This document shows, one piece after another, positions 32,341 to 42,769 of a DNA stretch of 64,000 nucleotides (the first letter of the stretch is position 1; every line of letters begins with the position of its first letter). This DNA is from Choristoneura fumiferana (Eukaryota; Arthropoda; Insecta; Lepidoptera; Tortricidae). The stretch is from assembly GCF_025370935.1 (NCBI RefSeq), contig NC_133486.1:9140133-9204132 (forward strand), written 5' to 3'. Under the pieces are notes generated by a model. That model saw only the letters and a program-made list of their open reading frames with translations. It ran no database searches and was not told the origin of the DNA. The position numbers and the translations under genes were made by a program.

Positions 32341-34197
32341 CTGATACCTCGCAAGCATAAGTTTGATGGTATTAAGGTCGATGTATTTTTTCAACCAAGG
32401 TGATTGATCGAATGAAAGAATCCTACGTATTTTTTTACATACCACCCCATGCTGCAAACACTGTTTTAGGTTACGCAAATGAATGATGTAGCATTCTTTA
32501 TCATAAAGTGTGAGTAATGATTTATTTTGTTTACCATAGGGTGGTGCCTTCGTCTCCGGACAAAATGGATATTCATTATGGCTATCATGTAATGATTGCG
32601 GGTAAATTAAGTCTACTTCAAGGAATAAGCCTATCTCCGCATCTGTTTCTCGGTTTTCAATATCAAAGTTTTCAATCTCATTCTGAGGGAGCCACCTGAA
32701 ATTCCCGGTAGGTAAGTGACGGCTCATAGCATGTCCGTATAGATTATTAACATCTAAATAGATGATAAAGGATGGCTATTCATTAGGATTATAATTTTTC
32801 ATAAATTGATTATTAGCTTTGGCATGTCTGCACATAACTTGGCTGATACCACCACGTATTCCACCCTGTATGAATTGCACCATTTCATAGTCTGTGAGAA
32901 GGTCCAACTCGATGCCTGTTGCTAACAGCATAGCATTCCAAGACAAAGAGGTAGCTGTTATATACTGACAAGGGTCTAAGGAATAGGCAGACAGACAAAT
33001 TTCACGAAAGTTCTCAAAAACATCAGCCAATAATAATACATCTGTTTTTACATATAGATCGCAGTAATCTCCCAACGTTCCTATCTTAAAAGAGTTCCAT
33101 ATCGCTTGCGCATGCTGGTAATCATTATTGGATATGTGTGAGTCACATAATGCACTATAAAATGAAGTTTTATCAGGTAGGGAGGTTTCGTTGAGTTTCT
33201 CCCAACAATCAACATGCTCGTATGGATATACCCCTTTACGATGTAACATATCTATTTTGTCTGAGGGCAAGTGGAGTGAAATTATTTTCAAGTCTTTTCT
33301 CGATAGGTTTCTTGCAAGATTATCCAAAGATGAATTCATAAACTTATATGAATCAATGAATCTTAAGCTGGTGATTGCGGGAGTCAAAGTGCCTGATGAA
33401 AGTTCTATTTTTTTAGTGAAGGAAATGTAATTTTCTTTAGTTTGCGGTATGCATGTTATATCACCACCATCATGTGGCTAATTTTTTTATAAATAAATAT
33501 GCATCACATCCGCTTACATTGTGAAAGACTATGGGTATGAAAGAAGGTAGTTTATGATTGAGATTGCATTGATAGTGAGCCAGACCCCTTACATAGCCTG
33601 TAAGATGACAATGATCGACAACAATAGTATCCTTATCATCTAGTGACAGCTTACAAATGTGACAGACTGTGCTTTTTTTGACCTCAAACTCTTCAGTTGA
33701 GCTTCTCCAATTTAAAGGTTTCTTTACAGATAATATAGTATTTACTCTGTCAGCCTCAGCATGTATACACTTTATGAACTCATCAACACAATCTTTACCT
33801 CGATGTGATTGAAATTTAGATAGTGACTCATCATACCAACAGTGTGTATATAAAGCAAAACTACATGGTATGTGCTCATGAGTATAGCGAGAATGAATTA
33901 TTTTACTATCGATAGGTTTTAAAATGGACTCAAAGTCAGCGTAAATGGTGAATGGAACTTTTAACATATGGTGATGATTCATAAACTTAATTACTTTGTT
34001 TTTTTCATCTGGTAGTTGTATAACTTTTTTCACACACCCCATCCTAATATGGAGGTTGAGTTTTGATTCGTCAACGAAATAATGTAAACATGAATTACAA
34101 AAGTAATATTTTCGCTTATCACTACTAACTTGCTTTCTTATTAGTCTCGACAAATTTTTTATCCAAAAATAATGTTGTTTCCTACCTTTTTCATATT
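32341..34197 (-). pseudogene. Protein-primed family-B DNA polymerase fragment (Polinton/adintovirus-like)
   Basis: From about 34197 the frame reads HYFWIKNLSRLIRKQ, Cys knuckle FCNSCLHYF, exonuclease motif I (IYADFES), a treble-clef nuclease-like block (CHIC … DHCHLTGYVRGLAHYQCN), and exonuclease II (NVSGCDAY). A frameshift near 33475 leads to 33387-32776, with exonuclease III (YVKTDVLLLADVF) and SLSWNAMLLATGIELD. A TAG at about 32774 precedes polymerase motif A (YLDVNNLYGHAMS). Coding ends near 32345 before motifs B and C. So it is an N-terminal two-thirds fragment with at least two lesions. Such polymerases copy Polinton/Maverick transposons and related DNA viruses; no partner genes are evident. 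Confidence 0.8.
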
Positions 34198-34702
34198 AGT
34201 AGTTTCTTTTCCCCATAGTAGTTCCCCATTTTCCCCATATGAGTTGCTGTGCATGGTTGTGTGGCGCGTATCTCACTCACGTAAGCTTCCATATTGTTGA
34301 ACGAGGATAGCTTGGAGTTAAACAGTTTTCGCAATAGATTGAGTCGCCGCAATAAGCCGCTGTCTGCGTATGCAGCTTGTAGCTTCTTCATGTTTCTTCT
34401 GCCGTTAAGGCGCTCATCACGATAGGATAAACTCTCGGAGTCAAAGAAAGGCAAATTTTTCCAATAGCTTTTGCGTCAAGGCGTTGAAAAGCTTCATCTC
34501 CTATTTGTGCTTTAAACTGTGCGGGGTTACTTACACAGTCCCAAAGGTCACACATGATCAGAACATTCTTCATAGCGAAGCACCATGACGTAAAATTTTT
34601 TGCTCCTTCAAGTTTTTCGATACTTGGAAAAATCGTAGAATTATTTTGTGCCGACGCCGCTGTGGTCGCCGATGGTGACGAGGATTTCCCGTTTGTCTCC
34701 AT
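34197..34702 (-). pseudogene. Copia gag, frameshifted
   Basis: ATG 34702 (METNGKSSSPS), then KLEGAKNFTSWCFAMKNVLI, DLWDCV and KAIGKICLSLTPRVYPIVM; a shift near 34400 continues KKLQAAYADSGLLRRLNLL and KLSSFNNMEAYVSEI. Cut off at the polymerase fragment. Clear copia Gag. Confidence 0.85.
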
Positions 34703-34711
34703 AGCACTTAT

Positions 34712-34726
34712 ACTGGGGCCGTAACC
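34712..34726 (-). promoter_or_regulatory. Copia internal-tRNA primer-binding site
   Basis: Minus-strand GGTTACGGCCCCAGT matches 13 of 15 bases of the copia primer site GGTTATGGGCCCAGT. It directly follows …ATATCA, a likely LTR end at 34727, and lies 10 bp before gag. Confidence 0.55.
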
Positions 34727-34812
34727 TGATATTTATTTGGATAAATAAAATAGGTAGCAGAGATTGATAGTTCCAGTTTTAATTAGATTGAATTGATTAA
34801 ACACCCGGAAAC

Positions 34813-35078
34813 CTTACCGCCCCACCAGTCGAGAAGGTCGGAGGACCAAATAAGAAGAAGTCAAGCAAACCGTCGAACTCCAAGAAGTATGAAAATTTTA
34901 GAGCCAAGAAGAATCAAGATTTTCAGCAACAGTTGACGGCCACGCTATTGAAACGGCTCAAAGTCTCCGATCCAACTACTGTAGCGGCAATTCCGTTACG
35001 ATCTAGCATAGTGCCTTCACATGTGCCAATAACTTTGAGAGGTTTGCCACGCTTTGTACATCAGCTGTGGCTTCGAAT
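34813..35078 (+). pseudogene. Unrecognised coding remnant, part 1
   Basis: Open frame reading APPVEKVGGPNKKKSSKPSN, FRAKKNQDFQQQLTATLLKR and PSHVPITLRGLPRF, then a stop. Lys-rich start, then helical. It is separated by a repeat from part 2; they may be one gene. Family unknown. Confidence 0.35.
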
Positions 35079-35255
35079 GAGATAATAAAAATAAATAAAT
35101 ATCACGGGACAATTCACACAATTGACCTAGTCCAAAGTAAGCTTAGCAAAGCTTGTGTTATGGGGACTAAGCAACGGATAAATATAATTATATAGATAGA
35201 TACATACTTAAACACATATTAAACACCCAAGACCCGAGAACAAACATCTTTACCA
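35079..35255 (-). mobile_element. SINE/LINE tail of common lepidopteran type
   Basis: AATAAATAAATATCACGGGA … GTGTTATGGGGACTAAGCAA … AACACCCAAGACCCGAGAAC follows the consensus of a dispersed moth SINE whose tRNA head is missing. It separates two coding pieces. Confidence 0.45.
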
Positions 35256-35734
35256 TCGACAAACAGAATGTTACACCCGTTCTGCCTACCCTTAACCCGC
35301 AGATCATTAACGGTTACGTGACATATGCTCCGTCACATGTCGCCCAGCTGCTAAATCACTTGGAACAACCACTGCCTACTCTCAATGCTAACATTGTAGC
35401 AGCTAGATCAATGGAAGACCTACCCAATATTATTTGTGAGGAGGTGCAAATTCAAGCGCCAGGAGGCCCATCAATGGCTTCCGATCCAGTCAAGCCTCAA
35501 GAGCATTCTGGACTCCAGCTGTACCTACTCCGGAGCAACGAAAAATCTTCAGAGAGATAATATCCTCTATGGACTCGAAGAAAGGATTCAACATCCAGTG
35601 TGACATAACACACGGTGAGGGATCATCTATTCAAGCAGTTAGATTCCTTGACATCTACGATCCCGAAGAAGATGAAACACTGTATTATATGAATACAGCT
35701 GTCCCTTTGAGGAGCAACTCGCACCCGCTCTAAT
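35256..35734 (+). pseudogene. Unrecognised coding remnant, part 2
   Basis: Frame to 35560 reads TIDKQNVTPVLPTLNPQIIN, PSHVAQLLNHLEQPLPTLNA and MEDLPNIICEEVQIQAPGG. A slip near 35510 carries it to another frame: TPEQRKIFREIISSMDSKKG, NIQCDITHGEGSSIQAVRFL and IYDPEEDETLYYMNT, ending TAA at 35734. Codon-like composition and 150 residues suggest a real former gene. I do not recognise the family; a viral or Polinton protein is possible. Confidence 0.4.
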
Positions 35735-35916
35735 GTTGGGATATGAGCACCAGTTCGACCGCAGTTCGCGGTTTTGCACTCGCTATGCCAGGATGATCTG
35801 TTATCATAAATAGGTTTAACACTTTTATCTGTCTTGTCGCCAATAGGAGAATAATCTTTTTTTCCTGAACCACCACCACTATTCTCCAAGTACTGTCCAA
35901 ACTTGTTCACTGGCAT
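35705..35916 (-). CDS. Short hypothetical frame
   Basis: ATG 35916 gives MPVNKFGQYLENSGGGSGKK then KTDKSVKPIYDNRSSWHSEC. Gly-rich start and a few Cys. The KFGxYL start resembles short proteins of some arthropod mobile elements, but the evidence is weak. It overlaps part 2 above at its end. Confidence 0.3.
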
Positions 35917-35998
35917 CTTGCTTCTGATTAGGTTGGAGAGGTGACAGGGGATTTTATACAATCACTACTCATAAGAGCTTCAGCTGCTACTCATAACA

Positions 35999-36195
35999 GG
36001 CTGGTTTGAATACGCTATAGACGATAGCTGCTGTCTCTAACAGGCTATCTCATCATAGGTTGGTTTGAATAGGCTATAGACGATAGCTGCTGTCTCTGTC
36101 AGGCTATCCCATCATAGGCTGGTTTGAATAGGCTATAGACTATAGCTGCTGTCTCTAACAGGCTATCTCATCATAGGTTGGTTTGAATGCTAGCT
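35999..36195. repeat. 59-bp tandem repeat, three copies plus a partial
   Basis: Units begin GGYTGGTTTGAATA at 35999, 36058, 36117 and 36176, spacing exactly 59. Copies differ at a few bases. Confidence 0.95.
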
Positions 36196-36513
36196 GCTGT
36201 CTCCGACTGCTGCTGCTGCTGCTGCTGCTGCTGTCCTCGCTTTGTTCATTAACTGTTGAATATGAATTAAATGTTCCCTCATCTTATCCAAATACTCGAG
36301 GCCGCGATCGATATTACAATCGCAATATACAACATCTTCAAATTTCCGTTTCACGCACATTAACTTTGCCATTTCAGCTTCGATCTTGATGTAATCTTCC
36401 TTCTCCGCCATATATGTAACAGACCGACAATGGCAGTAGTTGTATGCGTAGCACTGAACGCACGCAATTCCATCGAGTTCAACATCTGGACGCTCGAAGA
36501 AGTTGATTTTCAT
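36190..36513 (-). CDS. Hypothetical 107-aa frame with poly-Ala end
   Basis: ATG 36513: MKINFFERPDVELDGIACVQ, Cys-rich CYAYNYCHC, then a helical section (EDYIKIEAEMAKLM, LEYLDKMREHLIHIQQLMNK) and nine Ala from the (CTG)9 repeat, ending GDSS. Function unknown. The 59-bp repeats start at its stop. Might be an exon of a host or element gene. Confidence 0.4.
   Translation of the reverse strand: MKINFFERPDVELDGIACVQCYAYNYCHCRSVTYMAEKEDYIKIEAEMAKLMCVKRKFEDVVYCDCNIDRGLEYLDKMREHLIHIQQLMNKARTAAAAAAAAVGDSS
36207..36233. repeat. (CTG)9 microsatellite
   Basis: Nine perfect CTG units; on the minus strand they encode poly-Ala of the adjacent frame. Confidence 0.95.
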
Positions 36514-36538
36514 TGCAAAGTAATAATAATGTTCTTAC

Positions 36539-36662
36539 CTGTCTCCTGGGCATCATAGTCGTATTCTTTGTAATACCGCGTATACGAATTCAAATCCAAA
36601 GTCGATGATGGTGTTGACGAACGAGAGCGAGAACGATGTCTCTTTCTTATTTTTTTCCTCAT
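36539..36662 (-). CDS. Putative first exon, Arg/Ser-rich
   Basis: ATG 36662 encodes MRKKIRKRHRSRSRSSTPSS then DLNSYTRYYKEYDYDAQET, ending at CAG|GTAAGA, a good splice donor in phase 1. The DIRS-like gag at 41.46 kb also has an RS-rich first exon with a phase-1 donor, so this could be another such start. No exon 2 found. Confidence 0.35.
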
Positions 36663-37643
36663 GTTTTCTTATCTTTCATAGTATGCTACCATATTCGATA
36701 TCTTTAGACTTGAACCTGGATCGTTTTTTTTCCCCATTTTCAGTTTGTTGTGATTTCGACAGCACAAAAACACGTAATGAAGCTATGACAGTGCGGGCGC
36801 AGTATTGTCAGCGCAGAGTGGAGCGGGAGGGAAATGGGAAAGGGATTATTTTTTAAATATTATGTCTCTAAATGTGTGAGGAAGATAGCACCATCTCATG
36901 TTCTGCTGCAAGTAATAATTAATCGTCTTCGGTTGAAACCCGAAGTATAATCAATGTTTAACTGAGTCATCGAAGTGAGTTATTTTGTTTATTTGTGTAA
37001 ACAAATCTATTTATTAATTTAAAGTGGACTAAATGTTTCAAATGTGTATTCGAAATTAAAGTATTATTATTCTAAGAAAGGAATGAAATACTATATAACA
37101 AGTTGAATACTTAACCAAGAAAAAATATGATAAACTTCAGCAGTTTAATAAGTTCCTGTTATCTTACGTGACAGATATTTTTGATGCTGTTTTTTTTAGT
37201 TCATATACCTACGTACGAGTACAGAGACATGAATACATAAATATCAATTTAACAGTCTCAAATTTTTAAATAGATAATTATTAAAATTGCTGTATTATTT
37301 TTATTTCATTTAAACTGCAAAGTTGTTGTCGCAAGTGCAACTAATCAGTGTTACAAACTTATAATAAGTTCCTTTGCTAAAACTTCATTAGAAGTATTCA
37401 GTTTCCTACTTATTCCACCATTTTTACCACTTGTAAAGAAACAAGTGCAAAAAAAAACACTTCCATTGAACAAAAAACTAAGTAAGTACAATATCACACA
37501 AAACATTGATTTTCTTTGAAGATATGTGCAGCTTTGAGGGGGATAATAAAAAAAAAAACAAGTTTATGATTTTAAAGAAACTTGAAGGCACAAAATCAGT
37601 TTTTATTACACTTATCAAGTTTAAGTTTTTGTCAGAAATGTAA
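36663..37643. other. Spacer
   Basis: AT-rich from 36900 on. No gene seen. Confidence 0.5.
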
Positions 37644-37835
37644 TCCATACTATATTATAAATGCGAAAGTGTGTGTCTGTTAACTCTTTACGCTTGAACT
37701 GCTGAACTCATTTAGGTGATTAATTTAAGACAGTTCGAGTCCCGGGGAATTAGATTTTTATCCTGGAAAATACACATTACGCGTGCGAGAGTGATAAACA
37801 AATTCTGGTCAGACAAAATCGCGGGTGAAAACTAG
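37644..37835 (+). mobile_element. Lep1-type Helitron, non-autonomous
   Basis: Starts TCCATACTATATTATAAATG and GCGAAAGTGTGTGTCTGT, ends GCGGGTGAAAACTAG, flanked by A and T. TC…CTAG ends and the ATTATAAATGCGAAAG start define this common lepidopteran Helitron. 192 bp. Confidence 0.85.
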
Positions 37836-38351
37836 TTTAAAACATTCACATTTTTAAAAGAACTTGTGTTTAAAGTAAGTTAAAAACCTAAACCATGTAA
37901 AAAAAAACAATAATAAAAAAAATTGTGCACACCAATATATTCTTTCTGCTTTAGGCAATTGTATATTGACAAGGAAGTTGAGCACAGGGCAGACATTTTG
38001 TGTAGCTTTGTAAATAGAATATAATACATATGAAAGGATTTAAGAACAGATGGCAACCACAAACTGGAAGATACTGCATAGGCAGCCCTCCCACTAGGGT
38101 AGACCAGTAATGTCAGGAAAATTGTGTTGTTTTACAATCTTCATTCAACAGTTGGACCCCTTCTGTTTGGTGATGATCCAGATCCATGCAGTCTCCTCCT
38201 AAGAAAATATCAATTGACAATATTAGATAGGCAGTCACTGACTGAGTCTATAATTTTTGTAGGTAACATTACTCAATCGCAATCCTGAATTGCAGTTAGT
38301 CTGTCAAAATGGTTACATGAGCGAAGCTATGTGTAAAGGCAAGTTCATAAT

Positions 38352-38480
38352 TCCATACTATTATTTAATGTTATATATGCGAAAGTGCCTGTCTATCTGT
38401 CTGTTCCTGCTGAACCAATATAAATGAAATTTTGTACAGAGATAAATAGTATGTACCGGCTATCTTATGCCGTACGGGGG
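38352..38480 (+). mobile_element. Lep1-type Helitron 5' part, degraded
   Basis: TCCATACTATTATTTAATG and TATATGCGAAAGTGCCTGTC, then GCTGAACCAATATAAATGAA. The CTAG end was not found; G-rich sequence follows. Confidence 0.55.
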
Positions 38481-39494
38481 GTGGGGGGGCTGGCCTGGAG
38501 CACAAGAACTTGAGGCCGTTTTGAAAACTAAAGAAAGTTTTCTTAAAAACATTATTTCTCCGTTTTTTGGCCTTTTGGGTGTCCCATGGGCTGTGGGCAC
38601 GGGTCCCGTGTACCCTTATAGTAGAGACAGGATTTGTAAAGAGGGAAGAGCAAAGGATAGTTTTTATCAAGGAGCGATAAAAGAATTCGAGGTAGACCAA
38701 CCAAGTCGCAGGCAACGGACAATACCTATTATGTGCATTTATATTACCATCTTTTCAAGAGATAAAGAACAGTTTTTCGAAATCTGTTTGTCAACAAAAC
38801 ATTGTATGTAAAATTGAGATAATATTGAATTCTCGAGAAGTATTAGTAGCATTATTCGCAATATTTAGTTTTAAGCCAGATATGGAACAGGAAAATATGA
38901 AAAAAAAAATGCATCAACAGTACGATTGGTAAATAAAACAAAATTCTTACCTACCTGTCAAAGCTGCGAACATTGGTCCCAGCCTCACCCAACAAACAAT
39001 TGCAGGAAACTCCCATTTCTACAATTTCCGCATCCTAAATCTTCAACTTGTGGTAAGGCACAGCATTTATTTGGTAATAAATAAAAATTGATCATCTTCA
39101 ATTCAATGATTTCGTCCTTTAGCAAAGGTCGTACGCATCATTATCACTCTTTTTCTGGCGGCCCATCGTTGATTTTAGGAATTTAATTTTTCCACATACA
39201 ATAAGAAGTAAATTTCACTTTACTTTTAGTTATTTTAGTTTTATTAAGTAGAGCAGGTGGTCTTGTTACGTACAATGGCCTCCATCTTTAATTTACGTTA
39301 CTTCGAGTTGATCGAGCACACGCAATCTTAATAGTGACAGACGGAAGACGCGAATGTTTCGTTCAACACTTGTATCTATATGCAAATGAGCCTTATGTGG
39401 TAGACAGCCTAAACCTTCAAATGTGTCAGAGTAGGTATTAACAAGTGACTTTACTGACCTTTGATTTTGGCAATTTTTTTCCAAAATTGCCGTT
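38481..39494. other. Spacer
   Basis: A frame at 38467-38811 has no recognisable features. Nothing else seen. Confidence 0.4.
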
Positions 39495-39793
39495 AAAAAT
39501 TCCGTTGACCTTTAAACATTGAACGAGTCATAGATCTCAAGTCCCTCGTCTCCTATAGCATTGAGCAAAATTGCGATCTTTTTCTTTTCTGGGAGCTTCT
39601 CAAGATGGTTTGCCTCACAATATATTTCGAATTTCTGCTTCCATTTTCTCCATTTTTCTGAGTTAGCGCACTCCGAAGATGAATCTGCCTCACAATATAT
39701 TTCGAATTTCTGCTTCCATTTTCTCCATTTTTCTGAGTTAGCGCACTCCGAAGATGAATCGCCATTTTGAATACCATGACATAACCGTTTCAA
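39495..39793 (-). pseudogene. Mag-like gypsy gag with internal duplication
   Basis: Encodes EKWRKWKQKFEIYCEA twice and then EKKKIAILLNAIGDEGLEIY, the classic Mag Gag start (W-x2-W-x2-F-x2-Y… ILLN-x-IGDEGLEIY). The repeat is an exact 75-bp direct duplication (39611-39685 and 39686-39760). The fragment ends soon after. No pol adjacent. Confidence 0.8.
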
Positions 39794-40099
39794 TCCGATA
39801 GCTAGGATTACATTTTGAGATTACATTTTCTATTTCTTTTTGCATTTTCTTTTGTCTTCTTTCTTGACTTTCTTTTTCTTCTTGACACCATGTGTGATTG
39901 GGATGTAGGTTTTAGTGGGCTTCGACGACTCTGAATGTATTTAATTAAAATTTGGAAAGGAGCGCAAATTAGACACCAGCCATGTTCGATCAAAGACCAT
40001 CTTTATTTTTTAAATCATTCTATACCACAGACAATGATACAATGCGCTTCATAAAAGGACCAAGTTGAGTACCTAAATCCGTAAGCCTTAGTGAAATGA

Positions 40100-40770
40100 G
40101 TTAATAAGTAAAAATTGTTCTTTTGGCGTTACTGCGATGGGCCGTCTGTGTAAAAATGAAGAATCTCTGTCCTGTGTGTGGTGTCCTTTCCTTTATCATT
40201 TCTATCACAGGGGATAGATGTGCCCAGATCGCCAGTGGCTGATGGTTAGTGTCGTCCGACATCGTGTAAAAAGACTGCGCCTCAACTTTCCAACAAACCA
40301 TACCTGTGTGCAAAGATATTTGGCGCTTGGATGCGCCAAAGTGTATGCTTTGTACTTCACATGCCAGTTACGCTTCGTAAGATTCCGAGAAGTCACAGAC
40401 ATTCATGATTTTGTAGCTCAGAAACAGCTTTTTGATATTCTTTCTTCTGATTTACATTATTAAAGTGGTGTTTTTTAAATAAGATCAAATCACTTTTTGG
40501 GTTCTAATGGTCTTAACTTCTTTCTTTGTTCCTTCGTCTTTCTTTTCGTGTATATGTTCTATTCTTTCCCCTTGTAACCATTTTACTTTCCGATTTGATC
40601 GGTCTTCTGTAGCCTGATAGAACTGTACCTTATTATTCTTGAATTGCCAACAGGTATGGTACATGCAGTTGTAGTTATTTGTGTCGCAGTAGTTTCTAAA
40701 GCTCCTTTCCTGGTGCCGCAGATGATTCGATGTTTTAGCAGCGCAGCATGTAGAAAGTCTATATGCAAAA
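40100..40770 (-). pseudogene. Remnant of an uncharacterised transposase-like protein (older copy B)
   Basis: From 40770 it reads IDFLHAALLKHRIICGTRKG, then VQFYQATEDRSNRKVKWLQG, a spacer with a stop, CDFSESYEA, EVQSIHFGASKRQISLHTGM, SFYTMSDDTNHQPLAIWAHL and, one frame over, TDGPSQ. These align in order with HENFKLLASALL…, HVDFSENYQC, EIQAVHFGGSKAQISIHTSV, SFSTLSSNLRHDAVAVWAHM and LSDSAVSQYRN of the 56-58 kb protein. Several frameshifts and stops. The part C-terminal to the D-x4-Q motif is missing. Confidence 0.8.
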
Positions 40771-40771
40771 A

Positions 40772-41201
40772 TCTAAAAGAATTTACAGTTAAGGGCTGGC
40801 CACCAAAAAATCAATTAGGAATTCTGAGCAATGTAAAATGTAATAATGTACGAGTATTTTCTCGGTATGGAATACCAGAAGTGGTCAGGTCAGATTGTGG
40901 AACTCAGTTTAAATCAAAATTTAAATCATTTGCTGATGAGTATGGGTTAAAAACAGTCACCAGCAGCCCTTATTTTCCACAAAGTAATGGTATGGCAGAA
41001 TCAGGGGTAAAAAAATCTCGAAGTCTGTTGTCTAAGAATGAGGACATTCACATAGCCCTTTTGATATATAGGAATACTCCAACAGAATTAGGATATAGTC
41101 CTGCAAAAATGATGTTTAATCGCAAATTAACAGATGACCTTCCAATGCCAGTTAATAAACTCAATAAAACTGTACAATTTAACAATAATATTAAAGTGTA
41201 A
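40772..41201 (+). pseudogene. Gypsy integrase, internally deleted
   Basis: KEFTVKGWPPKNQL (N-terminal edge) jumps to VFSRYGIPEVVRSDCGTQF (second Asp), GLKTVTSSPYFPQSNGMAES (Glu) and ALLIYRNTPTELGYSPAKMM. The HHCC domain and first Asp are missing. Family: Mag-like gypsy. Confidence 0.85.
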
Positions 41202-41458
41202 ATTGGAAAAAAGCACCAAGATGCATATTATTACAATACGAGTAAAAGGCATTGTATTTCGCTGCACAGTCTTCTCATGATAATAACTCATGTAGTATTC
41301 GTATTCTACAGCCGTTGACCACGTATGTAAAGAGTAAGTTTCTAAACGAAAAAACGTCTTACTCGCACTAGTTTTCCCGCGCGCATAGCTGTCATTTGTC
41401 ATTCTCGTTTTCGTGCAGCCAACGACTACAATCATTTTTGCATCATTCGCGTAGAAAA

Positions 41459-42769
41459 ATGCCGAAAGACAAGGAGAATTCATTGGAAAGAATCAAGAAG
41501 AAGTTACGTAGACTTGAACGGAAATTAAAATCACGTTCAAGGACACGATCCCGTTCTCCCTTCCCCATGAATCATTGGGAATCCGAAAAAGAGCGGTCGG
41601 AGACACCGCTAATTTGGGAACCAACTGAGGAACCAGAACAGAATAATCATACGGAAGAGCAGGAACAGAATATTGATCATACCGAAAAAGGTAAGTCAGT
41701 GTTCACAACGTGCCTAATTTTCGTGATGCGTTTTATCTCAAGGGTAAACACCTTCACTACTCGGTACTTGATAAATGATGCCTAAGGATCACAATTTCCT
41801 TTGCATTGCGGTATACTATACACATGGGTATACTCTTTGCTATTATTTAGCATACAGTTAGCATTGCGGTGTACTATGTTGGGTACACTCCTTGCTCCAA
41901 TATCATGGCGTTCTACTTCATGGGTAGTTCCCTGACTTATTGCGTATGTTATCTTAAACCAAAACTATAAATAGTTTTTTTATTTCAGCTGAAACAATGG
42001 TCAGTGCTGAAGTTCTTAAGCTTCTCGGGGAAGCCCCGGAAGAAGTTGGCTATGGGCCGGACTTACTTCCACAAATATGCTCAAGGTGGCAAGGGATTAT
42101 AAAAAAGGGCCTTGAAAAAGCAGAAAAAGTCAATATTGTTAAGAAATATCTCCCGCCGGCAAATTTTAAATTAGTAGATGCTCCCAAATTAAACCCAGAG
42201 GCCCAGGCGGCAGCAGGTGAAAATGTGATCAAAAGAGATAAAGCAATTGAGGCTAAACAAAGCAGGTTTCATGTGCCCTGATTGCTATTGGGCAAGCAAT
42301 AAATAAATTATGCCAAGCTCCCCCAGGTAATGAAGACATAATGACACTTTTAAGTGATAGTGGTAGGCTTTTATGTGACTACCACCATGCAGAGTCTTCA
42401 ACCAGAAAACAATTTCTATTGACAGGATTGGAAAACAAAACTGCTCGGGAAGCACTTAAAGATACAGAGGTTGATCAGTGGCTCTTTGGTGAAAACTTAG
42501 CCGACAAATTAAAGGCCTCAAAGGCTATAGAGCGATCCAGCAAGGACCTCAGAGGATCCCAGAACAAAACAAAAAGAGTTCAAAACCAATTAAACAATCC
42601 AAACAATTTAAACTTCAAGGGCCCAGCCAACAATGTTTACAAACCGAAAACTCAAGGACAAAGACTGGGATACCAGTCCCAGCCATATCAGAAAAAACAA
42701 GCAGCAAGGCCATTTCAACCAAGGGTCCATCAGAAACAGCACCAGCAACACTACAACAGTCGGCGCTAA
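41459..42769 (+). pseudogene. DIRS-like gag with intron
   Basis: Exon 1 (41459-41690): MPKDKENSLERIKKKLRRLE, then KSRSRTRSRSP and a Glu-rich tail. The 298-bp intron 41691-41988 has GTAAGT and TATTTCAG; splicing keeps the frame (phase 1). Exon 2 reads MVSAEVLKLLGEAPEEVGYG, DLLPQICSRWQGIIKKGLEK and YLPPANFKLVDAPKLNPE. A shift near 42275 continues DIMTLLSDSGRLLCDYHHAE and RKQFLLTGLENKTAREALKD, then an Asn/Gln/Lys-rich end (42769). This matches Gag of arthropod DIRS elements. One frameshift. Confidence 0.7.

Noticed and set aside
35999..36195. Possible CRISPR array
   Set aside because: The 59-bp units are directly adjacent without spacers; it is a eukaryotic minisatellite.
38467..38811. 114-codon plus-strand frame
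   Set aside because: Starts in a G-rich Helitron scrap, no motifs, opposite strand equally open.
40644..40770. N-terminal part of the gypsy integrase frame
   Set aside because: It is antisense to a transposase remnant and has no integrase features before about 40772.
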